Below are positions 32,788 to 45,440 of a stretch of 64,000 bases of DNA, in pieces; the first letter of the stretch is position 1; every line of letters begins with the position of its first letter. The DNA comes from Haliotis asinina (lineage: Eukaryota > Mollusca > Gastropoda > Lepetellida > Haliotidae), in assembly GCF_037392515.1 (NCBI RefSeq), contig NC_090280.1, positions 28,835,118-28,899,117 on the forward strand. Direction: 5' to 3'. The position numbers and the translations under genes were made by a program. The notes beneath the pieces are model-generated. The model saw nothing but the letters and a program-made list of their open reading frames with translations, was not told the origin of the DNA and did no database searches.

Positions 32788-34559
32788 TTTTCCTTGATCA
32801 CTAGTAATCTTTTCTTTTTGGATGTTAGTTACCAGAAGCAGTTACCCATTGAGTATATTTACTTTGAACGTTTGTTTTTCGAAGTAACCATGGCCGTTAG
32901 TTACCTGTATCATTCTCCTGAGAAATATTTCGTTGGACGTTAGATACAAAAGGTAATTCCCCTTGAGCGTTAGTCATCAGTGACTATTACTTTTGGACAT
33001 GTTACCAGGGGCCATTCTCATTGGACACTGGTAACCAGGGGCCGTTAACCTGTGACGTTAGTTACCATCCCTTTGGACGTTTGTTATCAGGGCATTGTGT
33101 TTTGGAATTTGTTATCAGTGGACATTATATTTGGGTGTTAGTTACCAAGGGCCATTATATTTGGGTGTTAGTTACCAAGGGCCATTATATTTTGGCGTTA
33201 GTTACCAGGGGCCATTATATTTTGGTGTTAGTTACCGGGACCATACCTCATGGCCATTTCCCTTGGATATAGTTACCGAGTGTCATTACCACTGGGCGTT
33301 TGCTGGGTGAGGCCACTGGACGTTAAGTGACCAGAAACCACTAGCCCGGGCAGTTAGTTGTATCTGGTTCATACCAGAATAGAAGTACTTTACACTGTGT
33401 CTGACGTCAATACTCTCAGTAAAGCGGATACTTTCAATGCAACATGCTCACCACAAAGCTAATTCATCCCAGTGTCCATATCAATGTGGCATCAGTCAAC
33501 CCACGGCGAGGATAAACACTTGCAAACTCAAGCCGGGCTTCAGGTAAAATTAAGAATTAAAGCCTATTTTCAACTCGAGAGCACATATGGAATGCCGGCG
33601 GTTGAAGCCAGTCGCTTAACGAGGGACTTCGATGTAGTTGCAGGGACACGAGGGTTTCAATGACCTTCACCACACATACAGGCTACGTTATAATGAACGT
33701 GTAACATTGGACTCAGGACAAGCTATCAATATAACGAGTGTTTCGCTCTTGCTTGTAATCTCTAAACAACATTGATCTTCTCTTTTATCTGGTGATATTT
33801 AACGACCCCCTTGAGCAACCTATGCTTCTTCGGAAGAGGAGTCTGCTGTGGTAATCCGGTTTGCTGACTTTGTTGGTGCATGTGTGGGATATGATGGTCA
33901 TGGTGTTTGCCATTGAACAACTACCGTGGCGTAAGGAATTGCCATTAAATCAAACTCACAGATTCATACACGGCTGTTGCAGGTCAGAAGTTGTCAATGA
34001 CGGTCACTAAACTGAAGTAGAAAAGAAATGATTTACATGTTTATTATCAAAGCAGACAAGTTAAATATTTTGAAAAACGCTTTACTGTGACATTCATGAA
34101 AATGTGACCACACAGTCTAATGATTCGCTGATGAATCATATGCATATTTAGGACAAGCTGGATTCGAACACGCAGTCATGTGTTTCTGGCTCACAGGGCT
34201 TCGCTCTTGACCGTGAATTATGGCGCCTGAGACGACTGGGCGCCATTCATCAGTACATGATAGTAGAGGGAGAAAACTGTGTCTCAGTATTGTGTGTTTG
34301 TGTTTATGCTTCAAGGTGTTGTGTTATTCATTTAAATATACAAGGCACAAGCAGTATCTGTCGCAAAGATTTGCGCTTGAGTTGTAGGCAGTCCGTGGTT
34401 TACATGAATGTGTAACACGATTAATGTCATTCGACATTAGGTTTTCTGACAAATATGATGAAACCTTCAAGCTTCAGGGGATAAGGATCGAGGATATGGA
34501 TCGGGATCTTGGATTCAAACCCGGAGGCAACAAGTAACAATTCTGGACAATTCTGACAG

Positions 34560-34780
34560 TTATACACCCATGAAGATCTAGGCAAGAATTGGTCTTCAGG
34601 ACTCTTGTCGCAGGAGGCGACTATTGGTATTCGGGTGGTCAGGCCCTCTGACTTCGTTGACACTTGTTATCGTGAAGATCGATGCTCATGATGTTCATCA
34701 CTTGATTGTTTGGTCCAGACTCTATTATTTGCAGACCGCTGTCACATACTTGAATCTTGCTGACTGTGGAGTTAATCAAC
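34560..34780 (+). mobile_element. SINE-A copy, short 5' subtype
   Basis: Reads 'ccatgaagatctaggcaaga', 'tcgggtggtcaggccctctg' and 'tgtttggtccagactctatt'. The tail is decayed. Confidence 0.85.
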
Positions 34781-35494
34781 AAACCAAAGCAACAGTTATG
34801 TCGACAGATCAGAGACCATATATTTACAATAATTTGATAAAACAATCGCAGGACATTCGACAAATATCTCGAGGGTGTATAGTTGTGAGGAAAATAGGCG
34901 TGTGTGAATCTGTGTGTTTGATTTAATGGTTATTCCCTATGCGGCGGGAGTTATTCATGACACCGTTCAATGGAAAACATCATGCACTCATCAGCTTTCA
35001 GTAGCGACAGAAGAAACCGCATTACAAGATAGACAAGATGGACCATCTCCGGAAACCATTCCAGTAATTGCATCACAAACGAGTAATTGGATAATTGTGT
35101 TAGGTCCTCCCAGGGGAGGGATGTGATTATACGCTGCAGACCAGTTGCGGTTATCACAATGTTTTGTGCCATCTCCCAGGCCGGCTCCACAGACTTTGGG
35201 CGACTTTCATCGCCGCGCCGGAAGTTTGGGGGAAATCAATGTTAACGAAGCGTTCAATTGAAGATTCCTGTCTGCGTTGAAGAAAACATCGTTTGTGACA
35301 CATGGTTTTCCCATCCCACCTTGTGTCCCCTCACCACCGATCCTTCCCTGCATTAGGTAGCTTGTACCTAAAAGATGATGGTGTAGGGATGAGGTTGGGG
35401 TGGGGCTGGGCGGAGAGGAGGGATGAATGAGTATGAGAGAAAGAACATATGTGAATCAGCTAGCGAGCGTGTACGTGCGTGTGCATCATAAACA

Positions 35495-35500
35495 GTGACT

Positions 35501-35539
<39 letters not shown>

Positions 35540-35540
35540 T
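35495..35540. repeat. (CAT)n microsatellite
   Basis: About fourteen tandem CAT units. Confidence 0.95.
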
Positions 35541-36127
35541 GTTGAGGCAGATGTACGAAAATTTACCTTCGTATAGTGGTAAATCGACTGGCTCTAAATT
35601 TCCTAACAATTGTTATGTTTCTGACGGTAAAATTGTGGTTTATAACTCTTTCGTATACATAAACAACCGACTACATCTGGCCTCTTTGCCAAGAAGTACA
35701 CCTGAAAGATAGTGCATCGGATACGTGAAACATAGAATTTAACCAAAATATCTTGTGTCACAATGATATCAATTTTCTAAAATCCACAAACTTTGATTTG
35801 ACTTTGGAAGACATGTTGATAATGACACAAGTGTATGTTTTTAATTTCCTCGTGACGGATCAGTTATTCATATTGCGAAGCAAATACCCAATGCCCAGCT
35901 GTGAAGACCAAAATCGACTCCAAGGTTTTGATCAAACCCACCGAAGATACACTTAAATGCTATATTTGATACTGCTGAAATCACTGTGATGCGACTGACA
36001 GTCGAAACCCTGCTTTGCAAGCGCAGCTCACATGCCCTGCACGCCCTACCCGTGTCCTTGCGTGTGCGCTGGCCACACTACCCGTCTTGTTCAGGAACAA
36101 TGAAAAAATCTCATGCTACACAGCCAT

Positions 36128-36205
36128 TCCTCGTAGCCCAGTAGGTAAAGCCACCAAGGTAATACGCGAAGGGTTGCAGGTTCGAAAACAGGCATCGGCA
36201 CTATA
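36128..36205 (+). mobile_element. Possible tRNA-derived SINE head
   Basis: TCGTAGCCCAGTAGGTAAAG resembles an A box and GGGTTGCAGGTTCGAAAAC a B box. It belongs to neither SINE-A nor SINE-B. Only one copy is in the window. Confidence 0.45.
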
Positions 36206-37564
36206 AAGTGGATGTTTCCAATTCCTCATCCATTAAGCAATATCATTCAAAGCTATTCATACAAAGCAGGGATGAGTAATATCTAACTTCAAAAACAAGT
36301 AACGTAATTCAAAGTGAAGGACTATTCTCAGGGCTGTGTGCAGGTCTGTTGGAAATCCCATGGATTGTGTGTTAAGTGCCGGCGAAACTGCCTGTAGAGT
36401 ATTTTAGTCGGTAAACGAAGAACCTGGCGAGATAACTTGACGTCAGTGGAAGTTTATAAATTTAGAGACAGATCAGTTTACCAAAATGATTGGTAATTAC
36501 CTGGAATCAACAGGAAGTTACCCACACACGTAAGTGTCTTATGTCTAATACAGGTGAAAGGACAGTAAAAGACACACCTGATCAACTCTTTACAAGTCTT
36601 TACCCAGGATCAAATGTATTTGTTTGGATAGGTTTAACATTACCACCATGAACATATGTTTCTATACTTCATTACACGTGTTTCACACAATGCGTCACCC
36701 GTGATGAAGTGGAGAAAATTTCGTTTTATACAATATGGCATTGCATCAAATATTTAGATAAATCAGATAAGGACAGACTTTATGGATGAACTTCTATATT
36801 TGGGTAATGGGACGTTCCGATACAAATTCTTGTATCGTGTCAAGCTGGTATGACGATACAAGAATCTCTATAGAAACAATCACCCGAATAAAGAAGTTGT
36901 CCATCCATAATGGGTGTCCTTTTCTGATTCACCAAGTTTTAAATATGCTGCTTAAAGAACATGTATTATGACAACATTCTCGTTTAATTTCACAAACCAG
37001 CGTTATGATATTTTAATCAAAACCCTTGACTTCAATAAACCCATAGGTTTACCACCGACAGACTAGTTTCCTGTCAATGACTCAAGTATCCCAAAATTGG
37101 TGAAATATACTGGTTGTGTCTGACACTGTCGTCTTGAGATGCACATCTTCGATGTTTACAGTTTCGGTCGAGTGGGTTTAGGATTAGGAGGGTATTAGGA
37201 TAGGATATTTATATAGCGCACATATCCACGCAAGTAGCACGTGCTAAAGACGTGGTAGTTTTACCAAGGGTTTTGATTTACAACATTACAACATGGGACA
37301 CTAGAAATGTGCTTCACACATTGTACTCAAGTTGAGAATCGATCTTCAGCTTGACGGCACAAACTAGTTTAAAATCTACAGCCACGTTTCCACGAAGCCT
37401 CCATGGAGTCCAGGTGTGGGTGTGATCGACTCTTTTACCCACTGTCACCGGGTACTCACACTTGGGCTTCAACAAACGCCTCTTGGAGTTCGCGTAGTGT
37501 GTATTGTAACCATCATCCAACCTGACCAAGATATAGTCATTGGTACTGTATTAAGTTAACGGGG

Positions 37565-37762
37565 GTGAAGGGGTAGCCTAGTGGTTAAAGCGAGACTTGG
37601 GTTCGATTCCATCCCTGGCTACTGAGTGAGTGAATGAGTTTAGTTTTACGCCGCATTCAGTTCCCTCATGGCTACTATGTGTGACGTCCATTTTTGGCAC
37701 CCCCCGCCGTGATACCACTAGAATGTTGCTGAAAGTGGCGTAAACCCATATTCACTCATTCA
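37565..37762 (+). mobile_element. SINE-B copy with an inserted SINE tail
   Basis: The GGGGTAGCCTAGTGGTTAAA head is followed by a shortened B box. A 40 bp piece 'gagtttagttttacgccgca' in the opposite sense is embedded at about 37,625-37,665 before the SINE-B body resumes with 'gtgacgtccatttttggcac'. Confidence 0.85.
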
Positions 37763-37844
37763 AAGTTGGCGGTTTCAAATTCAATGAGCTATTGCACAGC
37801 ATTAAACCAAATGCAAGATGTTTTGTTTTCAAGCCTTGGTGATT

Positions 37845-37990
37845 GAGGAACATAGTGGTTAAAGTGTTCTCTCGACACGCCGAAGAAACATGTTCGATTC
37901 TTCACATGGGAACAGTGCGTGAAACCCATTACTGATGTCCGTCGTGATATTACTGGGATATTGCTAAGAGCAGAGTAACACCAAACTCTC
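37845..37990 (+). mobile_element. SINE-B copy
   Basis: Has 'catagtggttaaagtgttct', 'acatgttcgattcttcacat' and 'gctaagagcagagtaacacc'. Confidence 0.85.
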
Positions 37991-38281
37991 TTGCTCAGTA
38001 TACTAACTCTGACCTGTGAAGGCTTGCCAAGAACTAGTGATCGGTTTGACGTTCATGTAAATAGTAAGTACAGGTTTTGTTGGAAGATGTCATGTGCGCA
38101 TGAAATTATTCTTTTATAACGCCTTTGCTCATCCAAACAATTAGCCATTTCTGATATACAAACTGACGTACATACAAACGTACACACCCTGTGCTTTGGT
38201 AATAATTTTTACAAAATTTGGGCAGGTGTTGCCAATGCCCCACAGATATTTACAATGTTGTTTTCAGAGTTTAATCATTTT

Positions 38282-38488
38282 GCGGTCTGTAAATAATTGA
38301 GTTTGGATCGGACAATCCAGCGCTCATCAGCATGAGCTTCGATCAGCGCAACCGATGACATGTGTCAACTAAGTCAGCGAACCTGACAATCTGATCCTGT
38401 TAGTCGCCTCTTATGACAAGCGTTGTCGCCTTTTGTGGCAAGCATATTTTGCTGAAGGCCTATTCTATCCCGGGACCTTCACGGGTCG
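38282..38488 (-). mobile_element. SINE-A copy, tail truncated
   Basis: Runs from 'gcggtctgtaaataattgag' to 'cgggaccttcacgggtc'. A TTAGGG-like run follows it directly. Confidence 0.9.
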
Positions 38489-39017
38489 TTAGGGTTAGGG
38501 GTAGCAGTAGGGTGGGGAGCAGTCATAAAGGGAAGATACCTTTCTTATGAACGTCAGTTTAGTTGAACATACACTTTGATAATGCACAGATAATGTAGAC
38601 GTGAAGCATATAGGTGCCACCTTGCTTCTACAGTTATGGAAGATTTAAAGGTCAACCTTTCGATTAGAGAGGACAATAATTGCTCTCTGTTCAAGATAAA
38701 GCCTATCTTACCAGGAAGGATCTACCAATTACTAGGGCGATGAAAGCTATTTCGTGTTCGTTTGTGTGAAGTGACAGTAACGGTGTCAGTAATTTCTGCC
38801 TTGGACCTCCTCCTGCCGCTGTGAAGTACATCCATAATGGTCATTCAGGTCTTGGCCAACCCTTTGTCCAGAGTAGGACAGTATCTGGGCTCATTCCTCC
38901 TGACCACTGATCTGGTGATCAAGTCTGGGAGCTGTCCAAGTGAAGGGCGTGCTCGATGTAGACGGCGACAGGTATTTGGAGACTAGTTGCGTGGATGCCT
39001 GTGTGCAAATATTCTAA

Positions 39018-39247
39018 AACTTGAAGATCCAAGTCAGAATTGATCTTCAACAACTCGCATGCCGGTGACATATAAGAGGCGACAAACGGTATCGGGTGGT
39101 CAGGCTCACTCACTTGGTTGACACTTGTCATCGTATCCCAATTGCGTAGAATGATGCTCATGATGTTGATCACTGGATTGTCCGGTCCAGACTCGATTAT
39201 TTACAGACCGTATAGCTGGAATATTGCTGAGTGCGGCGTTAACCAAC
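39018..39247 (+). mobile_element. SINE-A copy, short 5' subtype
   Basis: Reads 'tgaagatccaagtcagaatt', 'atcgggtggtcaggctcact' and 'ctggaatattgctgagtgcg'. Confidence 0.9.
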
Positions 39248-39424
39248 GCAAACCAAAATCAGATATTCTAGGGCCGACATAGTGACCTATTCCATATGTT
39301 TATCATTCGGCAGATATCCTAGAGTTGACGCAGTGACTCAAGTATTTCATATTTGTCACCTGTAACTATTCGCTGTCCAACCGTCTACTGTTTTTCAACC
39401 AGTAGCTATTCCTAGTCCACGGTC

Positions 39425-39650
39425 GCCTTTGTTGTAGTGGTTAGAGCGTTCACCCTAAGAGCGGAAGATCGCGGGTTCGATTCCCGGTCGCGTCATACCA
39501 AAAGGCGTTAAAATGTAGTACTTGTTGATCACAGCCTGGCGCTCAGCATTAATCGGCACAGCAAAGACTGGTCGGCTCGGAGTCAGTATACTGTGTCTGA
39601 GTGGGGTATTTATGCTTAACTGCGACATGGGCTTGCACTATTCGTCGTCC
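39425..39650 (+). mobile_element. tRNA-headed SINE of a third family, with conserved core
   Basis: The head GTAGTGGTTAGAGCGTTCAC and GCGGGTTCGATTCCCGGTCG gives clear A and B boxes. GCCTGGCGCTCAGCATTAAT, GACTGGTCGGCTCGGAGTCA and 'ctgtgtctgagtggggtat' follow. I recognise this body as a SINE type widely spread in bivalves and other molluscs, though I cannot check the family name here. Confidence 0.8.
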
Positions 39651-40419
39651 CCAATTAGCTGTTAGACAGTTGAGGACAACATACCTGTGTTTGCTTCGAA
39701 GGTTGTACTCATTATTAGTGCATTGGCTTCTCATTGCAGAAGTTTTTCCTTAACGGTTTTCCATGGTTGAATTCGTATCTACTACCGATATGCCTCTCTG
39801 TTTTCTGGAGTGTGTGGGAGTCGATATAATTCGGAAACTGCAAACATGTACAATAGACTTACAACGTTCACTTTCAAAATCTCTTTAGACGGTTTATCTT
39901 GATGTATCGTCGAAATCCAGTTTAACACTTCCACCATCATTACTCTTTCAATTCTTATTTAAAGTCATGCCGAAATTATGGCATGCTTAGCACTATCACG
40001 CAACCCAGTCTCTGATGTTGTAAGCTGGTGCCATGCAGTGCGGTATCTCACGAGAGTGCATGAGATCTCGCCAGACAGGAGCGTGACAGTTCTCCCAACA
40101 GCTTTCGATTTGTGGGGCAGAAACCATCGGAGAAAGCTTTCATCGGATTCTATTGGTATTAGTGTCGGAGAATCCTGACTATCAAGAATACACAGCTAAA
40201 TGTGTTCCCGTGCTGACGATGTTGTTGCATCTTATGATTAGCAGGCTAAATACTAACAAAAGACATTATCCCTTCGTTAACATAAATCGTAGACTGTCGT
40301 GGTAGGGAGACATACGTGTAATGGACGCGCCTCTCTTCACTGATTGCCGGAGAGGTGTGACAAGGGATGTGAGTGGATGAGTGAGCGGGCTGACGAGTGT
40401 GTGAGTGAGTGAATGACTG

Positions 40420-40472
40420 TGCATTTGTGTGCGTGTGTTGTGTGGTAGTGTACACATACGTGTGAGTATGAA

Positions 40473-40508
<36 letters not shown>

Positions 40509-40602
40509 GGGGGGAGAGAACCGTAGATTTGTCTTTGTGCTTTGTGGCGGTAGTATGTGTTTGTGGCGTATTGATCAGTGTGTGAGTGTGAGTGTGAGTG
40601 TG

Positions 40603-40635
<33 letters not shown>

Positions 40636-40665
40636 CTGTGTGTCTGTGTGTGTGTCTGTGTGTTC
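40420..40665. repeat. (GT)n / (GAGTGT)n microsatellite cluster
   Basis: Two GT runs (about 40470-40492 and 40612-40660) flank a GAGA run, a G run and a GTGAGT hexamer array. The histidine/threonine-rich minus frame and the CVSVSVSV plus frame are by-products. Confidence 0.95.
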
Positions 40666-41774
40666 ACTCATGTGTCGCTTCCACAATTTCATCTTATACT
40701 TATTACAGACAACGACAAATTAATTATCCATAATATACTGTCCTCCATGTACGTTCGCGACCATGTTATGTGCGTGAGTGTATATATATGAACTTCAAGT
40801 AGTAATAATTAAATTTTCATTGTGTTCATAAAAATTCTGGCAATCTGATTGGTTAACTGGGAACATTTCTTTTGAGTTCATTTCCCAATGAATCTGAAAA
40901 AAAATAAGCCACTCCCACCGAACCGGACTACTTTCGGACCTGAGGAATGTCGGGGAATACCTTTACACAGCGAGAATTCCCTTGCACTCGGGTACCTTAA
41001 TGAACTTATGGTAAACATTGAAGTGATACATTGTGATTAACATAAACAAACAACTAAAAATTATCCGTGAACGTTAATAACGTTGCTATGCCTCGACAAG
41101 AGCATGCGCACGTTGGAACATCAGTTCATGGCATCGCAATCCCAGTCACATCACACCCTCTTTCTACTTGCGCAAATACTACAATCTCAGTTCCACTAAC
41201 TTCTTATCATCGGGCTTTATTTCCAATTCTCACTTTTCAAACTGTCTCTTTCAGTTCGCAGGTAGTAATTCAAACGTTTGAAACTTTGCCGATACCGGGA
41301 CGCGTCACGTTGAGTTGTTCCACTCTGATTCGCCGACCGATGTTAGCTTGGTTGATTGACAGCTGTTTGGGGGTGCTGTATGCTGATTGGCTAATGGTTG
41401 GTAGGCGTGTCATTTTATGTAAATGAGTCACCTGAGTCATGTCACGCCATTACCGAATTCTTACACCGAAAATGTTAATCGGTGGTAACAAAGATATCTG
41501 TTTCGATGAATTTGATTATGTTTAAAGAAAATATTGTTGAAAGGGTATAGTATTTGTTGCTGAATTTAATTATAAGGATTGACAGTGTATTTCTTTCGTT
41601 GTTACACGGATTCATACAGTTTGCACATTGGTTTTTAGTTTCATACTTCAATGCAACGAAAGAAATACATATTCATATATTGATATGCGAACGTGTCTTA
41701 CTCCACCAGTGGCAGGTGTACGTACATGAATACTTGTTTACGTAAAATTGCTTTATTGCAGGGATGTTGCTATT

Positions 41775-42012
41775 TTGAGTGAGTGAGTGACTGGGTTTTA
41801 CGCCGCTTTTCTCAATATTCCAGCAATATCACGACGGGGGACACCAGAAATGAGCTTCAAACATAGTATCCATGTGTGAACTGACACCTGACTATTTGGG
41901 TTTTATGCCACTTTGAGGAATGTTCTAGCAACATCCCACCGGAGGACGAAAGAAATGTGAGGAATCGAACGAGCGAACGAGTAAACCACCAGGCTACCCC
42001 ACCGCCCCGACG
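41775..42012 (-). mobile_element. Two SINE-B copies in tandem, same strand
   Basis: 41775-41880 runs 'gggttttacgccgcttttct' to 'acatagtatccatgtg'. 41885-42012 runs 'gggttttatgccactttgag' to 'accaggctaccccaccgccc', the head complement. Confidence 0.85.
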
Positions 42013-42299
42013 GGCAACAGATGTGGGCGTCGTCCCCCGAGATAGGCCATGACAACAAGTACGTGACGAGCATATTTAGTTTCTGAAACAGTGCCGTGGG
42101 TGAGTGTCCCATGCGTCACGCCATCAATCACAGTACCTACTGTTAACGCTCCTGTCGACTGGGACATGAATATTCATTGATCTTCACAGGGTGTTCATGT
42201 TTTCTGTTCTGACTGTACCGGATTGATTGTTTCTGTGCTAATGTGGCAACGCCGAGACAGGCGCCTTGACACCCCATACGTGCAATCACACAGGCATGA

Positions 42300-44070
42300 T
42301 GACAATTGTACTGAGTGAGAACTGTATTGAGTGAGAACTCTACTGATTTACTAGTGTGTTCAAAGAGAACTGTACTGATTTACTAGTATGCTGAAAGAGA
42401 ACTGCACTGATTTACAAGTGTGTTGAAATAGAACTGTACTGTACTGATTTACTAGTGTATCGAAAGAGAACTGTACTGATTTTGCTTGTGTGTCAAAAGA
42501 GAACTGTACTGATTTACAAGTGTATTGAAAGAGAACTGTCCTGTACTGATTTACTAGTGTATTGAAAGAGAACTGTACTGTACTGATTTACTAGTGTATT
42601 GAAAGAGAACTGTACTGATTTACTAGTGTACTGAAAGAGAACTGTACTGTACTGATTTACTAGTGTATTGAAAGAGAACTGTACTGTACTGATTTACTAG
42701 TGTATTGAAAGAGAACTGTCCTGATTTACAAGTGTACTGAAAGAGAACTGTACTGTACTGATTTACTAGTGTACTGAAAGAGAACTGTACTGTACTGATT
42801 TACTAGTGTATTGAAAGAGAACTGTACTGATTTACAAGTGTACTGAAAGAGAACTGTACTGTACTGATTTACTAGTGTATTGAAAGAGAACTGTCCTGTA
42901 CTGATTTACTAGTGTATTGAAAAAGAACTGTCCTGATTTACAAGTGTACTGAAAGAGAACTGTCCTGTACTGATTTACTAGTGTATTGAAAGAGAACTGT
43001 ACTGTACTGATTTACTAGTGTATTGAAAGAGAACTGTACTGATTTACTAGTGTACTGAAAGAGAACTGTACTGTACTGATTTACTAGTGTATTGAAAGAG
43101 AACTGTACTGTACTGATTTACTAGTGTATTGAAAGAGAACTGTCCTGATTTACAAGTGTACTGAAAGAGAACTGTACTGTACTGATTCACTAGTGTACTG
43201 AAAGAGAACTGTACTGTACTGATTTACTAGTGTATTGACAGAGAACTGTACTGATTTACAAGTGTACTGAAAGAGAACTGTACTGTACTGATTTACTAGT
43301 GTATTGAAAGAGAACTGTCCTGTACTGATTTACTAGTGTATTGAAAGAGAACTGTCCTGATTTACAAGTGTACTGAAAGAGAACTGTACTGTACTGATTT
43401 ACTAGTGTATTGAAAGAGAACTGTACTGTACTGATTTACTAGTGTATTGAAAGAGAACTGTACTGATTTACTAGTGTACTGAAAGAGAACTGTACTGTAC
43501 TGATTTACTAGTGTATTGAAAGAGAACTGTACTGTACTGATTTACTAGTGTATTGAAAGAGAACTGTCCTGATTTACAAGTGTACTGAAAGAGAACTGTA
43601 CTGTACTGATTTACTAGTGTACTGAAAGAGAACTGTACTGTACTGATTTACTAGTGTATTGAAAGAGAACTGTACTGATTTACAAGTGTACTGAAAGAGA
43701 ACTGTACTGTACTGATTTACTAGTGTATTGAAAGAGAACTGTCCTGTACTGATTTACTAGTGTATTGAAAGAGAACTGTACTGATTTACTAGTGTGTTGA
43801 AAGAGAACTGTACTGATTTACAAGTGTACTGAAAGAGAACTGTACTGATTTACAAGTGTATTGAAAGAGAACTGTACTGATTTACAAGTGTGTTGAAGGA
43901 GAACTGTACTGATTTACTAGTGTGTTGAAAGAGAATTTACTGATTTACCAGTGTGTCGAAAGAGAATTGTACTGATTTACTAGTGTATTGAAAGAGAACT
44001 GTATTGATTTACTAGTGTGTTGAAAGAGAACTGTACCGATTTACTAGTGTGTTGGAAGAGAATTGTACTG
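42300..44070. repeat. Minisatellite with 32/37 bp units and a 424 bp higher-order unit
   Basis: The basic unit is GAACTGTACTGATTTACTAG then 'tgtattgaaaga' (32 bp), or 37 bp when CTGTA is doubled. Variants TGTCCTG and TTTACAAG mark units. TGTCCTGATTTACAAG recurs at 42717, 43141 and 43565 and, in a second register, at 42929 and 43353, each exactly 424 bp apart. The centre therefore evolved by copying blocks of about twelve units. Confidence 0.97.
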
Positions 44071-44171
44071 AATGAGAAGTGTATTGAATCAGAACTGGAC
44101 CTACCTTTCGAATACAGAACCGCACACTCTAAAGCACTTTCTAATACTCCTTTGCGTAATTGTAGACGATT

Positions 44172-44262
44172 GGGGCTAGGGTGAGGGTCCGGGTTAGGGT
44201 CTGGGTTAGGGTTTGCGTTGGTTAGGTTAGGTTAGGTTCGGTAAGGTAAGGTTTACCTAACC
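44172..44262. repeat. Short degenerate telomere-like stretch
   Basis: Contains GGGTTAGGGT twice and then GGTTAGGTTAGGTTAGG. TTAGGG is the known molluscan telomere unit. The tract is about 90 bp, mixed and internal. Confidence 0.6.
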
Positions 44263-44299
44263 CCAACGTCCTCACGAGGGGTTGTGGTGCTGTATTCTA

Positions 44300-44720
44300 A
44301 AGGTGCTCTGAGAACTGGATTGATGAGAACTGTTTTGACTGAGAACTGTACTGATGCGAAATGTACTGAATGAACTGTACAGAATGACAACTGTATTGAA
44401 TAAGAATTGTACTGAGTGACAACTGTATTGAATGACAACTGTGCTGATTGACAGTTGTATTAAATGAAAACTGTACTGATGAGAAATGTACTGAATGTGC
44501 AGAATGACAACTTCATTGACTAAGAACTGTATTAAATGAGAAATGTACTGAGTGACAACTGTATTGAATGGCAGCTGTACTGAATGACAGCGTATATATT
44601 GAATGAAAATGTGTACTGAATGGCCAGGGCACTGACTGACAACTTCTGTATTGAATAAGAAATACGCTGTCACAGCTATATTGAATAAACAAGGAACTGA
44701 AGAGCACTGTACTGGAACTT
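44300..44720. repeat. Degenerate flank of the 42-44 kb minisatellite
   Basis: Phrases such as GACAACTGTATTGAATGA and GAGAAATGTACTGA repeat with spacing of about 20-25 bp and share the GAACTGTACTGA core of the array to the left. The 133-codon minus frame is a by-product. Confidence 0.75.
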
Positions 44721-44929
44721 GTTAGAGGATGTTGTCTCGTGGTAATACCTGAAGGGCGCAAAGCATATAACCATTTGTGCAATTTGATAGAAAGGCAAAT
44801 GGACCTTCAATTCATGAAGGTCCATGCAAAACATGCGTTAAAAATAGAACGTTCTGTTGTCTCACGGCTGTGTGGACAGATTAACAGTTTAACATTATGT
44901 TACTCCATGATTGTGCTGACAACTTAACA

Positions 44930-45440
44930 TTATGGTGCTCGGCGTTTGTGCTAGTAGTTTCATGACTTCTGTCTCGTGATTGTGTTACTGTCCAAAATCT
45001 CATTGCTCCAAAATGTGTTACCGTAGAATATCCTGTTGCCTTATTATTGTGTTAGCGACTATGGTAACTTGCCCTAAGACTGTGTTAACAGGATAACACC
45101 AAGTTGTCCATCGATTGTGTTTGCAGTTCAACATCCTCTTGCTTTACGATTCTGTTTACAGCACAACATCACGTTGGCCTGTGACTGAGTCCGTGTATAA
45201 CATCATGTCGCCCGATGAATGTGTTTAAAGTATAACAACGGTTGCACTAAAATTGTGTTTACAGTATTGCACCGCGTTGCTCCACCATTGTGTTACCGTG
45301 TAACTTTATGTTACCCAGCAGTTGTGTTAACACCATAACGTCCAGTTGCCTTACGATTGAGGTGACATTATAACATCTCGCTGCTCCAAGACTGCACTCC
45401 ATCTTGTGTCACTTCGATTGTACAAACAACATCGTAATGC
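44930..45440. repeat. Degenerate minisatellite (TGTGTTAACAGTATAACATC motif)
   Basis: Variants of 'gattgtgtt.aca.tataacatc..gttgc' recur about a dozen times at roughly 35-45 bp spacing, with heavy divergence. Confidence 0.7.

Larger units (their letters stand above)
31850..33350. repeat. Degenerate minisatellite with a 30 bp core array
   Basis: The clearest part is 33113-33240, where GTTAGTTACCAAGGGCCATT repeats with an exact 30 bp period and gives a ten-residue repeat in the plus frames. Related phrases (GTTACCAGG, TTGGACGTTAG, AAGGAAC) continue in weaker form to both sides. Two SINEs interrupt it. Confidence 0.75.

Noticed and set aside
39430..39500. tRNA gene candidate
   Set aside because: Good A and B boxes, but the downstream core matches a SINE body, so it is a SINE head.
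40246..40791. His/Thr-rich and Val/Ser/Cys-rich frames
   Set aside because: Translations of GT and GAGTGT microsatellites.
41067..41430. 119-codon plus-strand frame and nearby CCAAT, TGAGTCA and ATGTAAAT words
   Set aside because: No family recognised, and the promoter-like words are short and common; not enough for a gene or promoter call.
42300..44070. CRISPR-like regular repeats
   Set aside because: Units are contiguous with no unique spacers and this is animal DNA; it is a minisatellite.
44272..44782. Minus-strand frames of 89-133 codons
   Set aside because: They lie on a degenerate minisatellite sharing the core of the 42-44 kb array.
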